DNA of 64,000 nt from Stigonema ocellatum SAG 48.90 = DSM 106950 (lineage in GTDB: Bacteria; Cyanobacteriota; Cyanobacteriia; Cyanobacteriales; Nostocaceae), in the NCBI GenBank assembly GCA_016903675.1, contig JADQBA010000019.1:31794-95793 (forward strand), in the 5' to 3' direction. Each line of letters begins with the position of its first letter. The first letter of the stretch is position 1. The position numbers and the translations under genes were made by a program. The notes beneath the pieces are model-generated. The model was not told the origin of the DNA. It saw only the letters and a list, made by a program, of their open reading frames with translations, and searched no databases. Of the stretch, positions 1 to 8,963 are shown one piece after another.

Positions 1-1
1 G

Positions 2-1894
2 GGGAAGGGGGGAGATGTGAATATTCAGGCACAGGCGTTAACATTACAGGATGGGGCAGCGATTGAAACCCTGAGTCTGGGATCGGGGGTTGCTGGCAAT
101 GTGAAAGTACTAGCAGATACCATTGCAGCTCGTGATGAAGTTGTCCTCCAATCTCCACTTGCACCCTTTGGCAACAGTCGTAGCCGGATTGCAAGTGAAA
201 CTTATACATCGGGAGCGGGGGGAGATATTACCGTGGTAGCCCAAAAACTGACTCTTGAAAATAGTGCTTTTGTCGGAACAATTCTTTATCCAGGGGCAAC
301 TGGACGGGGTGGAAATGTTTCCGTTGATGTTGCTGATCAGATTGATGCCAGCGGGATCGGTCCCATCAGCTTCACAGGTAGTGGCATTGAGGCTTACGCA
401 TTAGGAATTGGTAATGGCGGTAATATCAGCGTCTCCACAGGGACGTTAAATCTCACAGACGGGGCAACGATTTTGACCTATGCTAGTCCCATAGAGGGGG
501 TACCAAATTCGGGTATTGGGAGTGCAGGGAATGTCACGGTAGTAGCACGGCAGAGTATCAATCTGGTAGGTGAATCATCAATCAAACCAGCACTGGATCT
601 CACCTATATTGGTAGTTTAACTCATGCCTTTGGTAATAGTGGCAATCTCACCGTCACAACACCTATTCTGTCTCTCAAAGATGGAGCCTCCTTGGGAACA
701 ACTACTCTACCTGTTATGGATGGAGACTACCCCAATAATCTGGGGGATAGTGGTAATGTCACTCTGAATGTATCAGATCGCTTAACAGTCAGTGGCATCA
801 ATAAGTTTACACAGGGTGCCTCTTTCTTGGGAACTGGTACCTACAGCGATGGCAAAGCTGGGGATGTCACAATCCACACTAATCAATTGTTCGTCACAAA
901 TGGTGGGGCAATTACCAATATTACTGCTGCTAATGGCAATGCTGGCGCTTTGACAATTCAGGCAAATAATATTCTGGTAGAAGGTCAGAATATTAGCCCT
1001 TCAGCCATCAGTGCTAGCGCACCAATCTTGAATGAAACCACCCGTGAAAGTTATAATCTACCTGATATTCCCACAGGTAATACAGGTGTGTTAAATATCA
1101 ATACCCACCAACTGACAGTTCGCAATGGTGGTAACATTAGCGTCACCCATCAAGGCACAGGTAATGCTGGAGAGTTATTTATCCAATCTGACAAAGTCTG
1201 GTTGGATACTGGGGAAATTAATGCCGCTACTGCATCTGGAAAAGGTGGCAATATCAGTCTAGCATTAGCAAATGCTCTGGTTAGCCGTCATGGTAGTAAA
1301 ATTACCACTTCCGCAGGTGGCAGTGGTAATGGCGGTAACATTACTATCAATGCTCCAGTGATTGTGGGTTCAGAAAACAGCGACATCATCGCTAATGCTG
1401 TTCAAGGTAATGGCGGTAACATCAACATCACTACCCAAGGCATCTTTGGGCTACAATACCGCCCTCACCTCACTGATGACAGTGACATCACTGCTAGTTC
1501 TCAATTTGGGGTGAACGGTACAGTAGATATTCATAATTTTGGCGTTGACCCCAATTCTGGTTTAGTGGAATTGCCAGCCAATGTCACAGACCAATCACAA
1601 CAAATTGCCACAGGTTGTTCTCATGATTCTGGCAGTAGTTTTGTGGCAACGGGACGGGGTGGTATTCCTCACAATCCCACTCAGCAGGTGATGAGCGATC
1701 GCACTTGGTCTGATATCCGCAATCTCTCTGCATATCGGAAAACACAGAAAGTACAAGCACAAATGCCCACCTCCCCAGAGGTTCTGGTGGAGGCTACGAA
1801 CTGGCATCGCAATCCTGACGGCAAAATTGAGTTAGTTGCGGCTCAACCAGCCCATGTACAACCATCTTTAACCTGTGCTGCGGTGCCAAACTAA
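2..1894 (+). CDS. Two-partner-secretion exoprotein (filamentous haemagglutinin type), C-terminal part
   Basis: The frame is open from the window edge; codons 2-16 read GKGGD before the first possible GTG start at 17, so the gene begins upstream and only about 630 residues are seen. They are dense in beta-helix repeats built on G-N-G-G-N-I and G-K-G-G-D motifs with recurring LTL/TDGA stretches, as in cyanobacterial filamentous-haemagglutinin/S-layer-type exoproteins. The last 100 residues (ATGCSHDSGSSFVATGRGG, then a Pro-rich tail) match the usual C-terminus of that family. Such proteins leave the cell through an outer-membrane TpsB partner and act at the surface in adhesion or matrix; the secretion domain and any partner lie outside this window. 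Function beyond surface exposure is inferred. Confidence 0.85.
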   Translation, partial: GKGGDVNIQAQALTLQDGAAIETLSLGSGVAGNVKVLADTIAARDEVVLQSPLAPFGNSRSRIASETYTSGAGGDITVVAQKLTLENSAFVGTILYPGATGRGGNVSVDVADQIDASGIGPISFTGSGIEAYALGIGNGGNISVSTGTLNLTDGATILTYASPIEGVPNSGIGSAGNVTVVARQSINLVGESSIKPALDLTYIGSLTHAFGNSGNLTVTTPILSLKDGASLGTTTLPVMDGDYPNNLGDSGNVTLNVSDRLTVSGINKFTQGASFLGTGTYSDGKAGDVTIHTNQLFVTNGGAITNITAANGNAGALTIQANNILVEGQNISPSAISASAPILNETTRESYNLPDIPTGNTGVLNINTHQLTVRNGGNISVTHQGTGNAGELFIQSDKVWLDTGEINAATASGKGGNISLALANALVSRHGSKITTSAGGSGNGGNITINAPVIVGSENSDIIANAVQGNGGNINITTQGIFGLQYRPHLTDDSDITASSQFGVNGTVDIHNFGVDPNSGLVELPANVTDQSQQIATGCSHDSGSSFVATGRGGIPHNPTQQVMSDRTWSDIRNLSAYRKTQKVQAQMPTSPEVLVEATNWHRNPDGKIELVAAQPAHVQPSLTCAAVPN

Positions 1895-1929
1895 TCAGGC
1901 CCGAAGCTTTTCAGACTGGGATTTAAACC

Positions 1930-2060
1930 CAATACCCGTGAATGAATGGAATCAGAGGGCAGTAGTCCTGGTATTTCATTCTCATTACCGCCCTCACCCC
2001 CAACCCCTCTCCCAATTTGGGAGAGGGGCTAGGGGTGAGGGCTTTCATTCACGGGTATTG
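1930..2060. mobile_element. MITE-like element, CAATAC ends, 10-bp target duplication
   Basis: A 131-bp element with perfect 17-bp terminal inverted repeats (CAATACCCGTGAATGAA at 1930-1946, its complement at 2044-2060). It is flanked by an exact 10-bp direct repeat, GATTTAAACC, at 1920-1929 and 2061-2070. The interior has a palindrome, CCCTCTCCCAATTTGGGAGAGG. It codes for nothing. A second copy lies at 22219-22360. Confidence 0.85.
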
Positions 2061-2135
2061 GATTTAAACCCCGACTGAAAAATAACCACGTGTGGGGGGG
2101 CTATAGCATTCCTAAATCATTCGTGAGATCAACAA

Positions 2136-2160
2136 ACCCGGTATCTGGGAGATACCGGGT
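2136..2160. repeat. Hairpin in partial copy of a dispersed repeat
   Basis: An 11-bp perfect stem ACCCGGTATCT/AGATACCGGGT with a GGG loop. It follows CTATAGCATTCCTAAATCATT at 2101, which recurs at 47026, so this is the left part of the same repeat family without its right end. Confidence 0.6.
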
Positions 2161-2173
2161 ATAGTTCAATACA

Positions 2174-2285
2174 GTTCAGTTAGTAGTGTTCACAGACTGA
2201 AGATCCCCCCAACCCCCCTTAAAAAGGGGGGCTTATTCCCCCCTTTTTAAGGGGGGGTTAGGGGGGATCAAAGCCTTAACTGAAC
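2174..2285. repeat. Long imperfect inverted repeat between convergent genes
   Basis: Outer arms GTTCAGTTA (2174-2182) and TAACTGAAC (2277-2285) enclose a strong inner palindrome at about 2202-2269: GATCCCCCC, then AACCCCCCTTAAAAAGG, and its complement ending GGGGGGATC. It lies between two genes that converge, so it could end transcription from both sides, but it looks like the widespread GATCCCCCCTAACCCCC cyanobacterial repeat. Confidence 0.6.
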
Positions 2286-2337
2286 CATATTGGGGTATAG
2301 TCGGCTTAGTATTTTCTCACAAATCAAATAGGGCTAA

Positions 2338-3030
2338 TTAACGACGCACTATCACCGATGTTCCCATTTTTATCTGCTTGTACAACAACCGGACATCAGG
2401 ATTGCGCATTCTCAAGCAGCCGTGGGAGATAGCGCTGCCCACTAGTTCAATTTCTGGCGTACCGTGAAAGCCAATTTGATTACGTCCATCTGACCAAAAA
2501 CCAATCCATCGGTCTCCTAAAGGACTATCAGGTCCTGAGGGAAATACTCTGCCAGTAATCGGATGCCGCCACAGAGGATTAGTTTGCTTATTGATCACTT
2601 GAAATGAACCTGTGGGGGTTTCCCAACCCTTTTTACCTACAGCGATTGGGTAGCTGGCTATGACCAGATCCTGGCGGTACACGTAGACGCGGCGATCGTT
2701 TAAGTCAACCACCACTTGCATCTGATTAGGTGCAAGGCTAGTGGATGATTTTTGTTGGTCAGAACCTTGAGTAAATAAGGACTTTAAAGGGGAATTGCCC
2801 ATTGCATTTTGCTGACTACCCTGTACAGATTGGCTTGATGTCTGGGCGCTGGTTGCTCCCATAGCTATGGCATTACGACTTGTCCCCGAACTATTATCAC
2901 TTGTTTGCGAACTACTATCAGACTTTATAGAAGCAGTCATCCGCCAATGGACAGCGAGAGATAGAATTGCTGTACCAAAACAGAGCCACATCACCATACG
3001 CGCTACAGATTCATTTCTTACCATCGCCAT
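2338..3030 (-). CDS. L,D-transpeptidase, YkuD family
   Basis: The 230-residue protein has one N-terminal membrane segment (about residues 13-30), a Ser/Gln-rich linker to about 100, and a YkuD domain at about 105-229. The catalytic signature is complete: His189 in FHGTP and Cys205 in SHGCLRM. YkuD enzymes make 3-3 cross-links in peptidoglycan or attach proteins to it through an acyl-Cys intermediate, on the outer side of the inner membrane, which fits the anchor. ATG at 3030 is used; ATG at 3021 is a possible alternative. It converges on the exoprotein gene and stands alone. Confidence 0.9.
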   Translation of the reverse strand: MAMVRNESVARMVMWLCFGTAILSLAVHWRMTASIKSDSSSQTSDNSSGTSRNAIAMGATSAQTSSQSVQGSQQNAMGNSPLKSLFTQGSDQQKSSTSLAPNQMQVVVDLNDRRVYVYRQDLVIASYPIAVGKKGWETPTGSFQVINKQTNPLWRHPITGRVFPSGPDSPLGDRWIGFWSDGRNQIGFHGTPEIELVGSAISHGCLRMRNPDVRLLYKQIKMGTSVIVRR

Positions 3031-3076
3031 CGTCTATACTTCTCCAGCATATCTAGCTGATAACAGGGAATTGTTA

Positions 3077-3172
3077 GTTGTTAGTTGTTAGTTGTTAAGT
3101 GTTAAGTGTTAGTTATTTAATTTTAGGTGTAAAAAAGCGCATTTTCCACTCCCCCACTCCCCCACTCCCCTA
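3077..3172. repeat. Short tandem repeats
   Basis: GTTAGTT/GTTAAGT heptamers followed by CACTCCCC units fill the gap between the divergent transpeptidase and DUF2232 genes, a pattern seen in many gaps of this window. Confidence 0.8.
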
Positions 3173-3180
3173 TCCAATTA

Positions 3181-3840
3181 ATGGTTAAACAAACAAGAGA
3201 ACTCAATACGAACCCAGTTAAGCTTGAAGCGCCCTTGAGGATGGTGGAGACTGCCTTTTTAGCCAGTACCGCTAGCTTGATTTGGTTTATTAATTTCTAC
3301 TTTCCTTTGGGGCCAGTTTTGCGGATATTTTTCCCAGTACCCATAGCCTTAGTGTACCTCCGATGGGGTAAACGAGCGGCATGGATGGCAGCGGTAACCT
3401 CTGGGTTGCTACTTGCGGTGCTGATGGGACCATTCCGTAGTCTGCTGTTTGTTATGCCCTTTGCTTTCATGGGCGTACTTTTGGGCGCGACATGGTATCG
3501 CCGTGTTCCTTGGATTGTTTCCATCAGCTTAGGAGTGCTACTGGGCACTATTGGTGACTTTTTCCGTCTGTTGTTGTTGTCTGTGTTGACGAATGAAGAC
3601 CTGTGGATTTATCTCATTAACGAGTTTACAAACGTAATAGAGTGGATATTTCTCCAGTTGAAAATATTGGCAACTCCCAGCGTATTTTGGATTCAAGTGG
3701 GGGTGATTGCCTTGATTGTGGTGAACAACTTTATCTACCTGTTCGTTGTACACCTGGCAGCATGGCTGCTTTTGGGTCGCCTCGGTAACCCCATCCCCCG
3801 TCCCCCACACTGGGTAGAAGTACTTATGGACTACGAATAG
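3181..3840 (+). CDS. DUF2232 family membrane protein
   Basis: A 219-residue polytopic protein with about six hydrophobic segments (roughly 24-48, 60-82, 86-104, 112-136, 140-165, 175-202) and short charged loops. Length and pattern fit the DUF2232 (YybS-like) membrane proteins conserved in cyanobacteria, whose role is unknown. Fold similarity to ECF transporter S-components has been proposed for the wider family; that is not visible here. A CobT-like gene starts 87 bp downstream on the same strand, and I recall this neighbourhood from other cyanobacteria, so co-transcription is possible. Confidence 0.7.
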   Translation: MVKQTRELNTNPVKLEAPLRMVETAFLASTASLIWFINFYFPLGPVLRIFFPVPIALVYLRWGKRAAWMAAVTSGLLLAVLMGPFRSLLFVMPFAFMGVLLGATWYRRVPWIVSISLGVLLGTIGDFFRLLLLSVLTNEDLWIYLINEFTNVIEWIFLQLKILATPSVFWIQVGVIALIVVNNFIYLFVVHLAAWLLLGRLGNPIPRPPHWVEVLMDYE

Positions 3841-3927
3841 TTAGGAGTTAGGAGTTAGGAGTTAGGAGTTAGGACTATTTTCATAATTCATAATTCATAA
3901 TTCATAATTCATAATTCATAATTCATT
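3841..3927. repeat. Heptamer repeats (TTAGGAG)n and (ATAATTC)n
   Basis: Five TTAGGAG units followed by seven copies of ATAATTC run directly into the ATG of the next gene, so its upstream region is almost entirely repeat and shows no clear ribosome binding site. Confidence 0.85.
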
Positions 3928-5169
3928 ATGATTCGCATTTATACACAAATCAAACGGGGTGAGGAATGGACGGCTAGATATCGCGGTTGTTCACCTATAT
4001 TTGCCTGTGTTTTAGGATTTACTGAAACTGCTTTAATTCCAGGAATTTCAGCTGCTGGTCGCACTCCAGAGGATCGGAAATACACTGCTTGTGCTGATGC
4101 CGAGTTTTTGTACTACGGTCCAAAAAGAAAGCCCCAATATCCCTTACCACCACTTCAGGCTGGGGCTTCCCCTGTGGTGATTTCCCGCGCTGTGGTTGAG
4201 GCACTAAAGATGCCGCTTTATTTGTTTAATGCAGGACTACCCCAGCCTCCTGCTGTGCCAGCAATTGACTTGGGTGGCACCATCGCTAGGTGCACAAGTC
4301 TTGGTGACGCTATGGAACTAGCAACCGTACAGCATTTGTTAGAGCAAGGGCTGCTTTGGGGTCAACGTTTAGGTACGTTCGTCCAAAACAGCTATCTCAT
4401 TTTAGGGGAGTGTGTTGTAGGAGGAACCACAACCGCCTTGGCCATTTTAACTGCCTTGGGCATACCAGCTCTAGGACTCGTCAACAGCAGTCATCCAACT
4501 TGCAACCACGCCCAAAAGTGGGCAGTTGTGCAAGCAGGGCTGAAGAGGGCGGGAATCGAGAGGAGGGAATGGGGAATGGGGAGTGGGGAATGGGGAGTGG
4601 TGAGTAGGGAATTAGGAAACACTACTCCCTACTCCCTACTCCCTACTCCCTACTCCCTACTCCCTACTCCCTACTCCATTGATCCCCTCCAACTGGTGGC
4701 GGCTGTGGGTGATCCGATGCAGGTAGTAGTAGCTGGAATGGCTCTAGCTGCTACTCGCAGTTGTGGGGTTTTGCTTGCTGGGGGAACGCAAATGTTGGCA
4801 GTGTATGCATTAATGAGTGCGATCGCGGGGGCTTACTCCTTATCTTGGCGACCAGAAGAAGTAGTTGTAGGAACAACCCGCTGGGTAGCAGAAGACCCAA
4901 CGGGCGGCACAGTTAAATTAGCCCAGCTAGTTGGTAGGAGTAACAGTACTCCTGACGGGGTTTCCCCACCCCTACTAGCCACTGGGCTGAGTTTTGCTGA
5001 TTCTCGTTATCCCCAACTCCGAGCTTATGAGCAGGGCTTTGTGAAAGAAGGTATGGGCGCAGGAGGAGCTTGTATTGCTGCCCATCTGGGCCAAGATTGG
5101 CAGCAACACCATCTTTTAGAAGCAATTGAAGCCTTACTAGTGGTTTGCCACACCAACTTTGAGGGGTAA
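3928..5169 (+). CDS. CobT-like nicotinate-nucleotide phosphoribosyltransferase family (UPF0284)
   Basis: The 413-residue product matches the cyanobacterial/archaeal CobT-like family (TIGR00303): GFTETALIPGISAAG near the start, the Gly-rich GECVVGGTTTALAIL at about 155-170 and LLAGGTQMLAV at about 285. CobT enzymes use nicotinate mononucleotide to activate the lower-ligand base of cobalamin; this branch is less well studied. Residues about 213-250 are not family sequence: they are an in-frame run of GAATGGGGAGTGGG / CTACTCC repeats (4564-4677) giving GEWG and TPYSLLP units, which explains the length above the usual 370 or so. Whether the loop is tolerated is unknown, but no stop or frameshift is present. 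Confidence 0.8.
   Translation: MIRIYTQIKRGEEWTARYRGCSPIFACVLGFTETALIPGISAAGRTPEDRKYTACADAEFLYYGPKRKPQYPLPPLQAGASPVVISRAVVEALKMPLYLFNAGLPQPPAVPAIDLGGTIARCTSLGDAMELATVQHLLEQGLLWGQRLGTFVQNSYLILGECVVGGTTTALAILTALGIPALGLVNSSHPTCNHAQKWAVVQAGLKRAGIERREWGMGSGEWGVVSRELGNTTPYSLLPTPYSLLPTPYSIDPLQLVAAVGDPMQVVVAGMALAATRSCGVLLAGGTQMLAVYALMSAIAGAYSLSWRPEEVVVGTTRWVAEDPTGGTVKLAQLVGRSNSTPDGVSPPLLATGLSFADSRYPQLRAYEQGFVKEGMGAGGACIAAHLGQDWQQHHLLEAIEALLVVCHTNFEG
4564..4677. repeat. Tandem repeat inserted in frame in cobT-like gene
   Basis: About 114 bp of GGGGAATGGGGAGT-type units followed by seven CTACTCC units; the two halves are partly complementary and can form a hairpin. The same motifs occur outside genes at 31897, 44950 and 62385. 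It keeps the reading frame (38 codons). Confidence 0.85.
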
Positions 5170-5175
5170 AGGATC

Positions 5176-5230
5176 TCTGAGAAACCGGGTTTCTGCACCC
5201 CGCAAAGTTCCTGTGGTGGACTACTAGTAA
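5176..5230. repeat. Partial copy of the CTAGTGGTC...ACTAG repeat family
   Basis: The palindrome AGAAACCGGGTTTCT followed by CGCAAAGTTCCTGTGGTGGA and CTACTAGTAAC matches the right half of the element at 56526-56637. Confidence 0.55.
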
Positions 5231-5248
5231 CTAATGACACGTTGAATA

Positions 5249-5626
5249 CTAGTGAATTCTCTTGAGCAATAACTGCTCTTCTAAGGCTGCAATTCGATTA
5301 TATGCTGCTGTTAATTGTGCTGTGAGTCGTTGTATTTGAATTTCTGATGTTAAGTTCTTGTCTCCCGCTTGAAGATTCGTGTCTGGATAAATACCATCCA
5401 CTAACACATCCTTATGTTCAAATTCTGGATTAAAACTGATATGTCCTTTTAACTGGTAGCGCCCAGCATCGGTATTTTCTAAAAAATTATCCTTAGCCTT
5501 GTGTGTTCTCTCTAAACAGCTAGATGATAAAGCTTGAGCCACTTTATGATCTAGCTGCTCCATCATCTGATAGAGGGCATCCAGTTTATGACTCAAAGTC
5601 AAGACCTGCTTTTGTAATGGCTCCAT
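5249..5626 (-). CDS. Conserved-looking hypothetical protein with coiled-coil ends
   Basis: I do not recognise the family. From ATG at 5626 the product is 125 residues; an upstream ATG at 5647 would add seven. Residues about 5-35 (LQKQVLTLSHKLDALYQMMEQ) and about 95-122 (IQRLTAQLTAAYNRIAALEEQ) form heptad patterns typical of coiled coils, with a polar middle. There is no signal peptide or membrane segment. It lies between the cobT-like gene and a divergent lipoprotein gene. A role as a small oligomeric scaffold is only a guess. Confidence 0.55.
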   Translation of the reverse strand: MEPLQKQVLTLSHKLDALYQMMEQLDHKVAQALSSSCLERTHKAKDNFLENTDAGRYQLKGHISFNPEFEHKDVLVDGIYPDTNLQAGDKNLTSEIQIQRLTAQLTAAYNRIAALEEQLLLKRIH

Positions 5627-5731
5627 GTAATACCCTCGTCTGCTCATCTTTCTCTATCATAAGCCCACCAGAGTACTGCGTCCATAAGTAGGGGCTACCA
5701 GACATCCCGATTTTCTAAGGTGTTTCCTTCT

Positions 5732-5768
5732 TTGGCATTTGACCGTCGAGGAAACGGTCCAATGCCAA
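5732..5768. promoter_or_regulatory. Hairpin upstream of lipoprotein gene
   Basis: A 15-bp stem with one mismatch, TTGGCATTTGACCGT (5732-5746) and ACGGTCCAATGCCAA (5754-5768), with a 7-nt loop. It lies 76 bp before the start of the solute-binding protein gene. No T-run follows, so it is more likely a 5' leader structure or a repeat than a terminator. Confidence 0.45.
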
Positions 5769-5844
5769 TCTTACATAATTTTTCTACGTGGAAGACCCTG
5801 TAATAGGGCTAAGCAAGTATGTTATGATAGTGACTTTAAAATTA

Positions 5845-7002
5845 ATGGAGCGAAGGTCTTTTTTACTAGGTACAGGTACACTGGTGCTCTCACAACTACT
5901 TATTGGCTGTGGGGAAAAAAACCAGGCGACACTAAAAGTGGAGTTGTTGAAAGATTCTATTCCTAGTCAGGTGGTTAATCAATTTAGCAAATATTTTCAG
6001 CAGAAGGCACAGTTAAAGTTTTCTCCAGTAGAGCAGTTACAGGATTTGTTTGAGCAATTACAAACCTGGCAGAAGAAAACAAATGCCAATGACAACGAGG
6101 GATGGCGTCGTTTTATACCATTTGCTAAATCCGAAAATGTCCAGCCAGCTAACTTGGTGACTTTGGGAGATTACTGGATAAGCGCAGCAATTCAGCAGAA
6201 ACTGATTCAACCACTGGAAGTGGGGCAGCTAAAACATTGGTCCACTCTGCCCAAAAGGTGGCAGGAATTCGTAACGCGCAACGACCAAGGTCAGGTGGAT
6301 GCTCAAGGAAAAGTTTGGGGTGCTCCTTACCGTTGGGGTAGCACCGTGATTGTTTATCGCCGTGACAAGTTTCTTCAAGAATGGGGATGGACTCCGACGG
6401 ATTGGGGTGATTTGTGGCGCAGTGAACTGCAAGAGCGCATTTCTCTGCTCGATCAACCACGGGAAGTGATTGGTCTAGTTCTAAAGAAGCTAGGAAAATC
6501 ATACAACACAGAGAATTTTGACACAGTTCCAGACTTGGAAAAAGAACTACGGAAATTAAACCAACAGGTAAAGTTTTATAGTTCCGAAAGATACCTAGAA
6601 CCCCTAATTACTGGAGATACTTGGCTTGCTGTAGGTTGGTCAAACGATGTACTACCAGTACTTGGGCGTTATCCACAACTTGCCGCAGTTATTCCCCAGT
6701 CAGGAACAGCAATTTGGGCAGACTTATGGGTACACCCTCAGGGTAATGACAGGGAGACTCTATCATCCCAATGGATTGATTTTTGTTGGACTAAGAGCAT
6801 TGCTAAGGACATTTCTCTGTTTACGAAAACTAATACGCCAATTTCTATAGACATTGGTGCATCTAAAATCGCGGAACCATTACGCAAACTGTTGCTGATT
6901 AATTCTGAAGTTTTCAGTAAAAGTGAATTTTTGCTACCTCTACCCCCAGCAGTGGCTACTCAGTATGATTCTTTGTTCGCAAAAATGAAAGTTCTTGGTT
7001 GA
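5845..7002 (+). CDS. Extracellular solute-binding lipoprotein (PotD-like)
   Basis: From ATG at 5845 the protein has 385 residues and begins MERRSFLLG, close to a twin-arginine motif, then a hydrophobic stretch ending in the lipobox LLIGC (Cys22). The body has periplasmic binding protein features: LGDYWISAAIQQ, WGAPYRWGSTVIVYRRD and WADLWVHPQ, as in spermidine/putrescine-type binding proteins. It is probably a membrane-tethered receptor. No ABC permease or ATPase is nearby; instead pxpB, pxpC and an EamA permease follow with short gaps. The ligand is unknown. Starts at 5788 and 5824 are possible but would put a poor n-region before the Arg pair. Confidence 0.75.
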   Translation: MERRSFLLGTGTLVLSQLLIGCGEKNQATLKVELLKDSIPSQVVNQFSKYFQQKAQLKFSPVEQLQDLFEQLQTWQKKTNANDNEGWRRFIPFAKSENVQPANLVTLGDYWISAAIQQKLIQPLEVGQLKHWSTLPKRWQEFVTRNDQGQVDAQGKVWGAPYRWGSTVIVYRRDKFLQEWGWTPTDWGDLWRSELQERISLLDQPREVIGLVLKKLGKSYNTENFDTVPDLEKELRKLNQQVKFYSSERYLEPLITGDTWLAVGWSNDVLPVLGRYPQLAAVIPQSGTAIWADLWVHPQGNDRETLSSQWIDFCWTKSIAKDISLFTKTNTPISIDIGASKIAEPLRKLLLINSEVFSKSEFLLPLPPAVATQYDSLFAKMKVLG

Positions 7003-7067
7003 TTGTTGATTGTGATTAACAATTAACATTTACTTATTACCTTAGTAATAAGTAAATTAATTTATGT

Positions 7068-7943
7068 ATGATTTATCAGAAGCCTCGTTATCGTGTAGCT
7101 GGTGAGCGACATCTCCTTGTGGAGTTAGGTGATGAGATTAGTTTGGCTACTAACTTTAAGGCGATCGCACTGGCTCAAAAGATGATCGGCTCCCCAGATA
7201 TTGGTCCTACGGGCATTAAAGCTGTTATTGATGTCGTGCCCTCTTTCACCACAGTACTGATTCAGTATCAGCCGCAAATTATTTCTTTTGAGGGCTTAAT
7301 TAGATTCTGCGACCACTGTCTACAACATATAGGTCAACTCCAGGATCTCGAACTTGCTTCCCGACTAATTGAAATTCCGGTTGCTTATAATGACCGCTGG
7401 TGTCAAGCCTGTTTCGAGCAATACTGCCAAACTATCAAACCAATTGAGCGCAATCCAGAGTTCGTTGCCCGTCTGAATGGACTTCGCAGCCTTGATGAAC
7501 TGATTAATTATCATTCAACACCTATATGGTGGGTGGGATCTGTCGGTTTTGTCGCTGGGTTACCAATCTTGATCCCCCTCGACCCTAGTTTTCGCCTTTA
7601 TGCCCCCAAGTACGATCCCCCTCGCACCTGGACACCAAAAGGAACTATCGGGGTTGGTGGAGGTTTGACGGCGATTTACCCCATCGTCATTCCCGATGGG
7701 TATCAAATGTTGGGCAGAACTCCCGTACCAATTTTTGACCAAAAGCAGCGTCTTCAACCCTTTAGAGAAAGAATGTTTCTCTTCCAACTGGGGGATAGGG
7801 TAAAGTTTCGACCAATTTCTGAAGAGGAATTTGAAGCAATTGAAACTGAAGTGGAAGTGGGGCGTTACGAGTACAAGATTTCTGAACTCCAGAAGTTCGA
7901 TTTGAGTCTTTACCTCCAACAAGAGCAGCTATCCAACGCTTAA
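7068..7943 (+). CDS. pxpB: 5-oxoprolinase subunit B (KipI / allophanate hydrolase subunit 1 family)
   Basis: The 291-residue protein carries the CT_C_D family pattern: YRVAGERHLLVELGDEI at the start, IEIPVAYND in the middle and the conserved FVAGLPILIPLDP and PKGTIGVGGGLTAIYP toward the C-terminus. PxpB with PxpC and PxpA forms an ATP-dependent 5-oxoprolinase that opens pyroglutamate to glutamate; related KipI/KipA proteins bind a sporulation kinase in Bacillus. It starts 65 bp after the binding protein gene and ends 18 bp before pxpC. The N-terminal half is somewhat longer than in E. coli PxpB. Confidence 0.85.
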   Translation: MIYQKPRYRVAGERHLLVELGDEISLATNFKAIALAQKMIGSPDIGPTGIKAVIDVVPSFTTVLIQYQPQIISFEGLIRFCDHCLQHIGQLQDLELASRLIEIPVAYNDRWCQACFEQYCQTIKPIERNPEFVARLNGLRSLDELINYHSTPIWWVGSVGFVAGLPILIPLDPSFRLYAPKYDPPRTWTPKGTIGVGGGLTAIYPIVIPDGYQMLGRTPVPIFDQKQRLQPFRERMFLFQLGDRVKFRPISEEEFEAIETEVEVGRYEYKISELQKFDLSLYLQQEQLSNA

Positions 7944-7961
7944 GTCAGAGAGATTAGGAAA

Positions 7962-8963
7962 ATGTCCCACAAAAAAATATTTGAAGTTCTCCCAGATGGC
8001 AGACAAACCAGTCAAAAAATGTTTGAGGTGCTTGACGGTGGTCTGGAGACTACCGTTCAGGATAGTCAGGTCAGAGTTGGGTTGGGAGCATTTGGGGTTC
8101 CCCGTTCCGGTCCGATGGACAAACGCTCCTTTGAATTGGGGAATCAACTTCTGGGCAACAATGACAGTGCAGCAGGATTGGAGATTCAGTTTACAGGTCC
8201 GAAACTGAGGTTCTTTGATGAAACCGTGATTGCAGTCACGGGAGCCAATAATTACCCGCAAATTAATCAAAAGCCAGTTTCTCTTTGGCATACATTGCAG
8301 GTTCAGCCGGGAGATATCTTGTCTTTTGGACATGCAACGGTTGGGGCACGTACTTATGTTACCTTTGCGGGAGGGATTGATGTTCCGCCTGTGATGGGGA
8401 GTCGGTCTACTTTTGCTCAGGCGGGTTTAGGAGGATTTCAGGGCAGAAAACTGGAGAGAAAAGATGTGATCCACACCTTAATACCTTCTTTTCCCTTACA
8501 TCAGCTGATGGGGAAAAGCTTACCTGATGAGGTCATTCCCGAAATTTCCCATCATTGGGAAGTGGAAGTTATCCAGGGACCCCACGATGACTGGTTAACT
8601 TCTGAAGATATTCAACAGTTCCTCTCCTATAACTGGGTAGTCTCCTCAAAATCGAATCGGATTGGTTATCGCCTAGAGGGACCACAATTCCAGTTTGCGG
8701 AGAATGCCCACCGCAAACCCCCAGAAAATGGTAGTCATCCCTCGAACAAAATTGACTATGGCTGTCCCGTAGGTGCGGTGCTGTTTTGCGGTCAGACTCC
8801 CACCATTCTCCTAGCTGATTGCCCCAGCTTAACGGGGTATATGACACCCTTTACGGTGATTGAGCACAGCCTCCGGAGAGTGGGGCAAGCTCGTCCACGA
8901 GACATCATCAATTTCAAGCAAGTGAGTCTTGACGAAGCTGTCAGGAAGCTGAGGGAAGTATGA
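7962..8963 (+). CDS. pxpC: 5-oxoprolinase subunit C (biotin-dependent carboxyltransferase family)
   Basis: The 333-residue product has the CT_A_B family markers: DGGLETTVQD, GVPRSGPMDKRSFELGNQLLGN at about 45-67, LEIQFTGP, GRTYVTFAGGIDVPPVMGSRST-like text (here GARTYVTF) and, near the end, IDYGCPVGAVLFCGQTPTIL. It is the partner of PxpB. The third subunit, PxpA (LamB/YcsF family), is not in this window. The next gene overlaps its stop by 4 bp (ATGA), which indicates translational coupling. Confidence 0.85.
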   Translation: MSHKKIFEVLPDGRQTSQKMFEVLDGGLETTVQDSQVRVGLGAFGVPRSGPMDKRSFELGNQLLGNNDSAAGLEIQFTGPKLRFFDETVIAVTGANNYPQINQKPVSLWHTLQVQPGDILSFGHATVGARTYVTFAGGIDVPPVMGSRSTFAQAGLGGFQGRKLERKDVIHTLIPSFPLHQLMGKSLPDEVIPEISHHWEVEVIQGPHDDWLTSEDIQQFLSYNWVVSSKSNRIGYRLEGPQFQFAENAHRKPPENGSHPSNKIDYGCPVGAVLFCGQTPTILLADCPSLTGYMTPFTVIEHSLRRVGQARPRDIINFKQVSLDEAVRKLREV

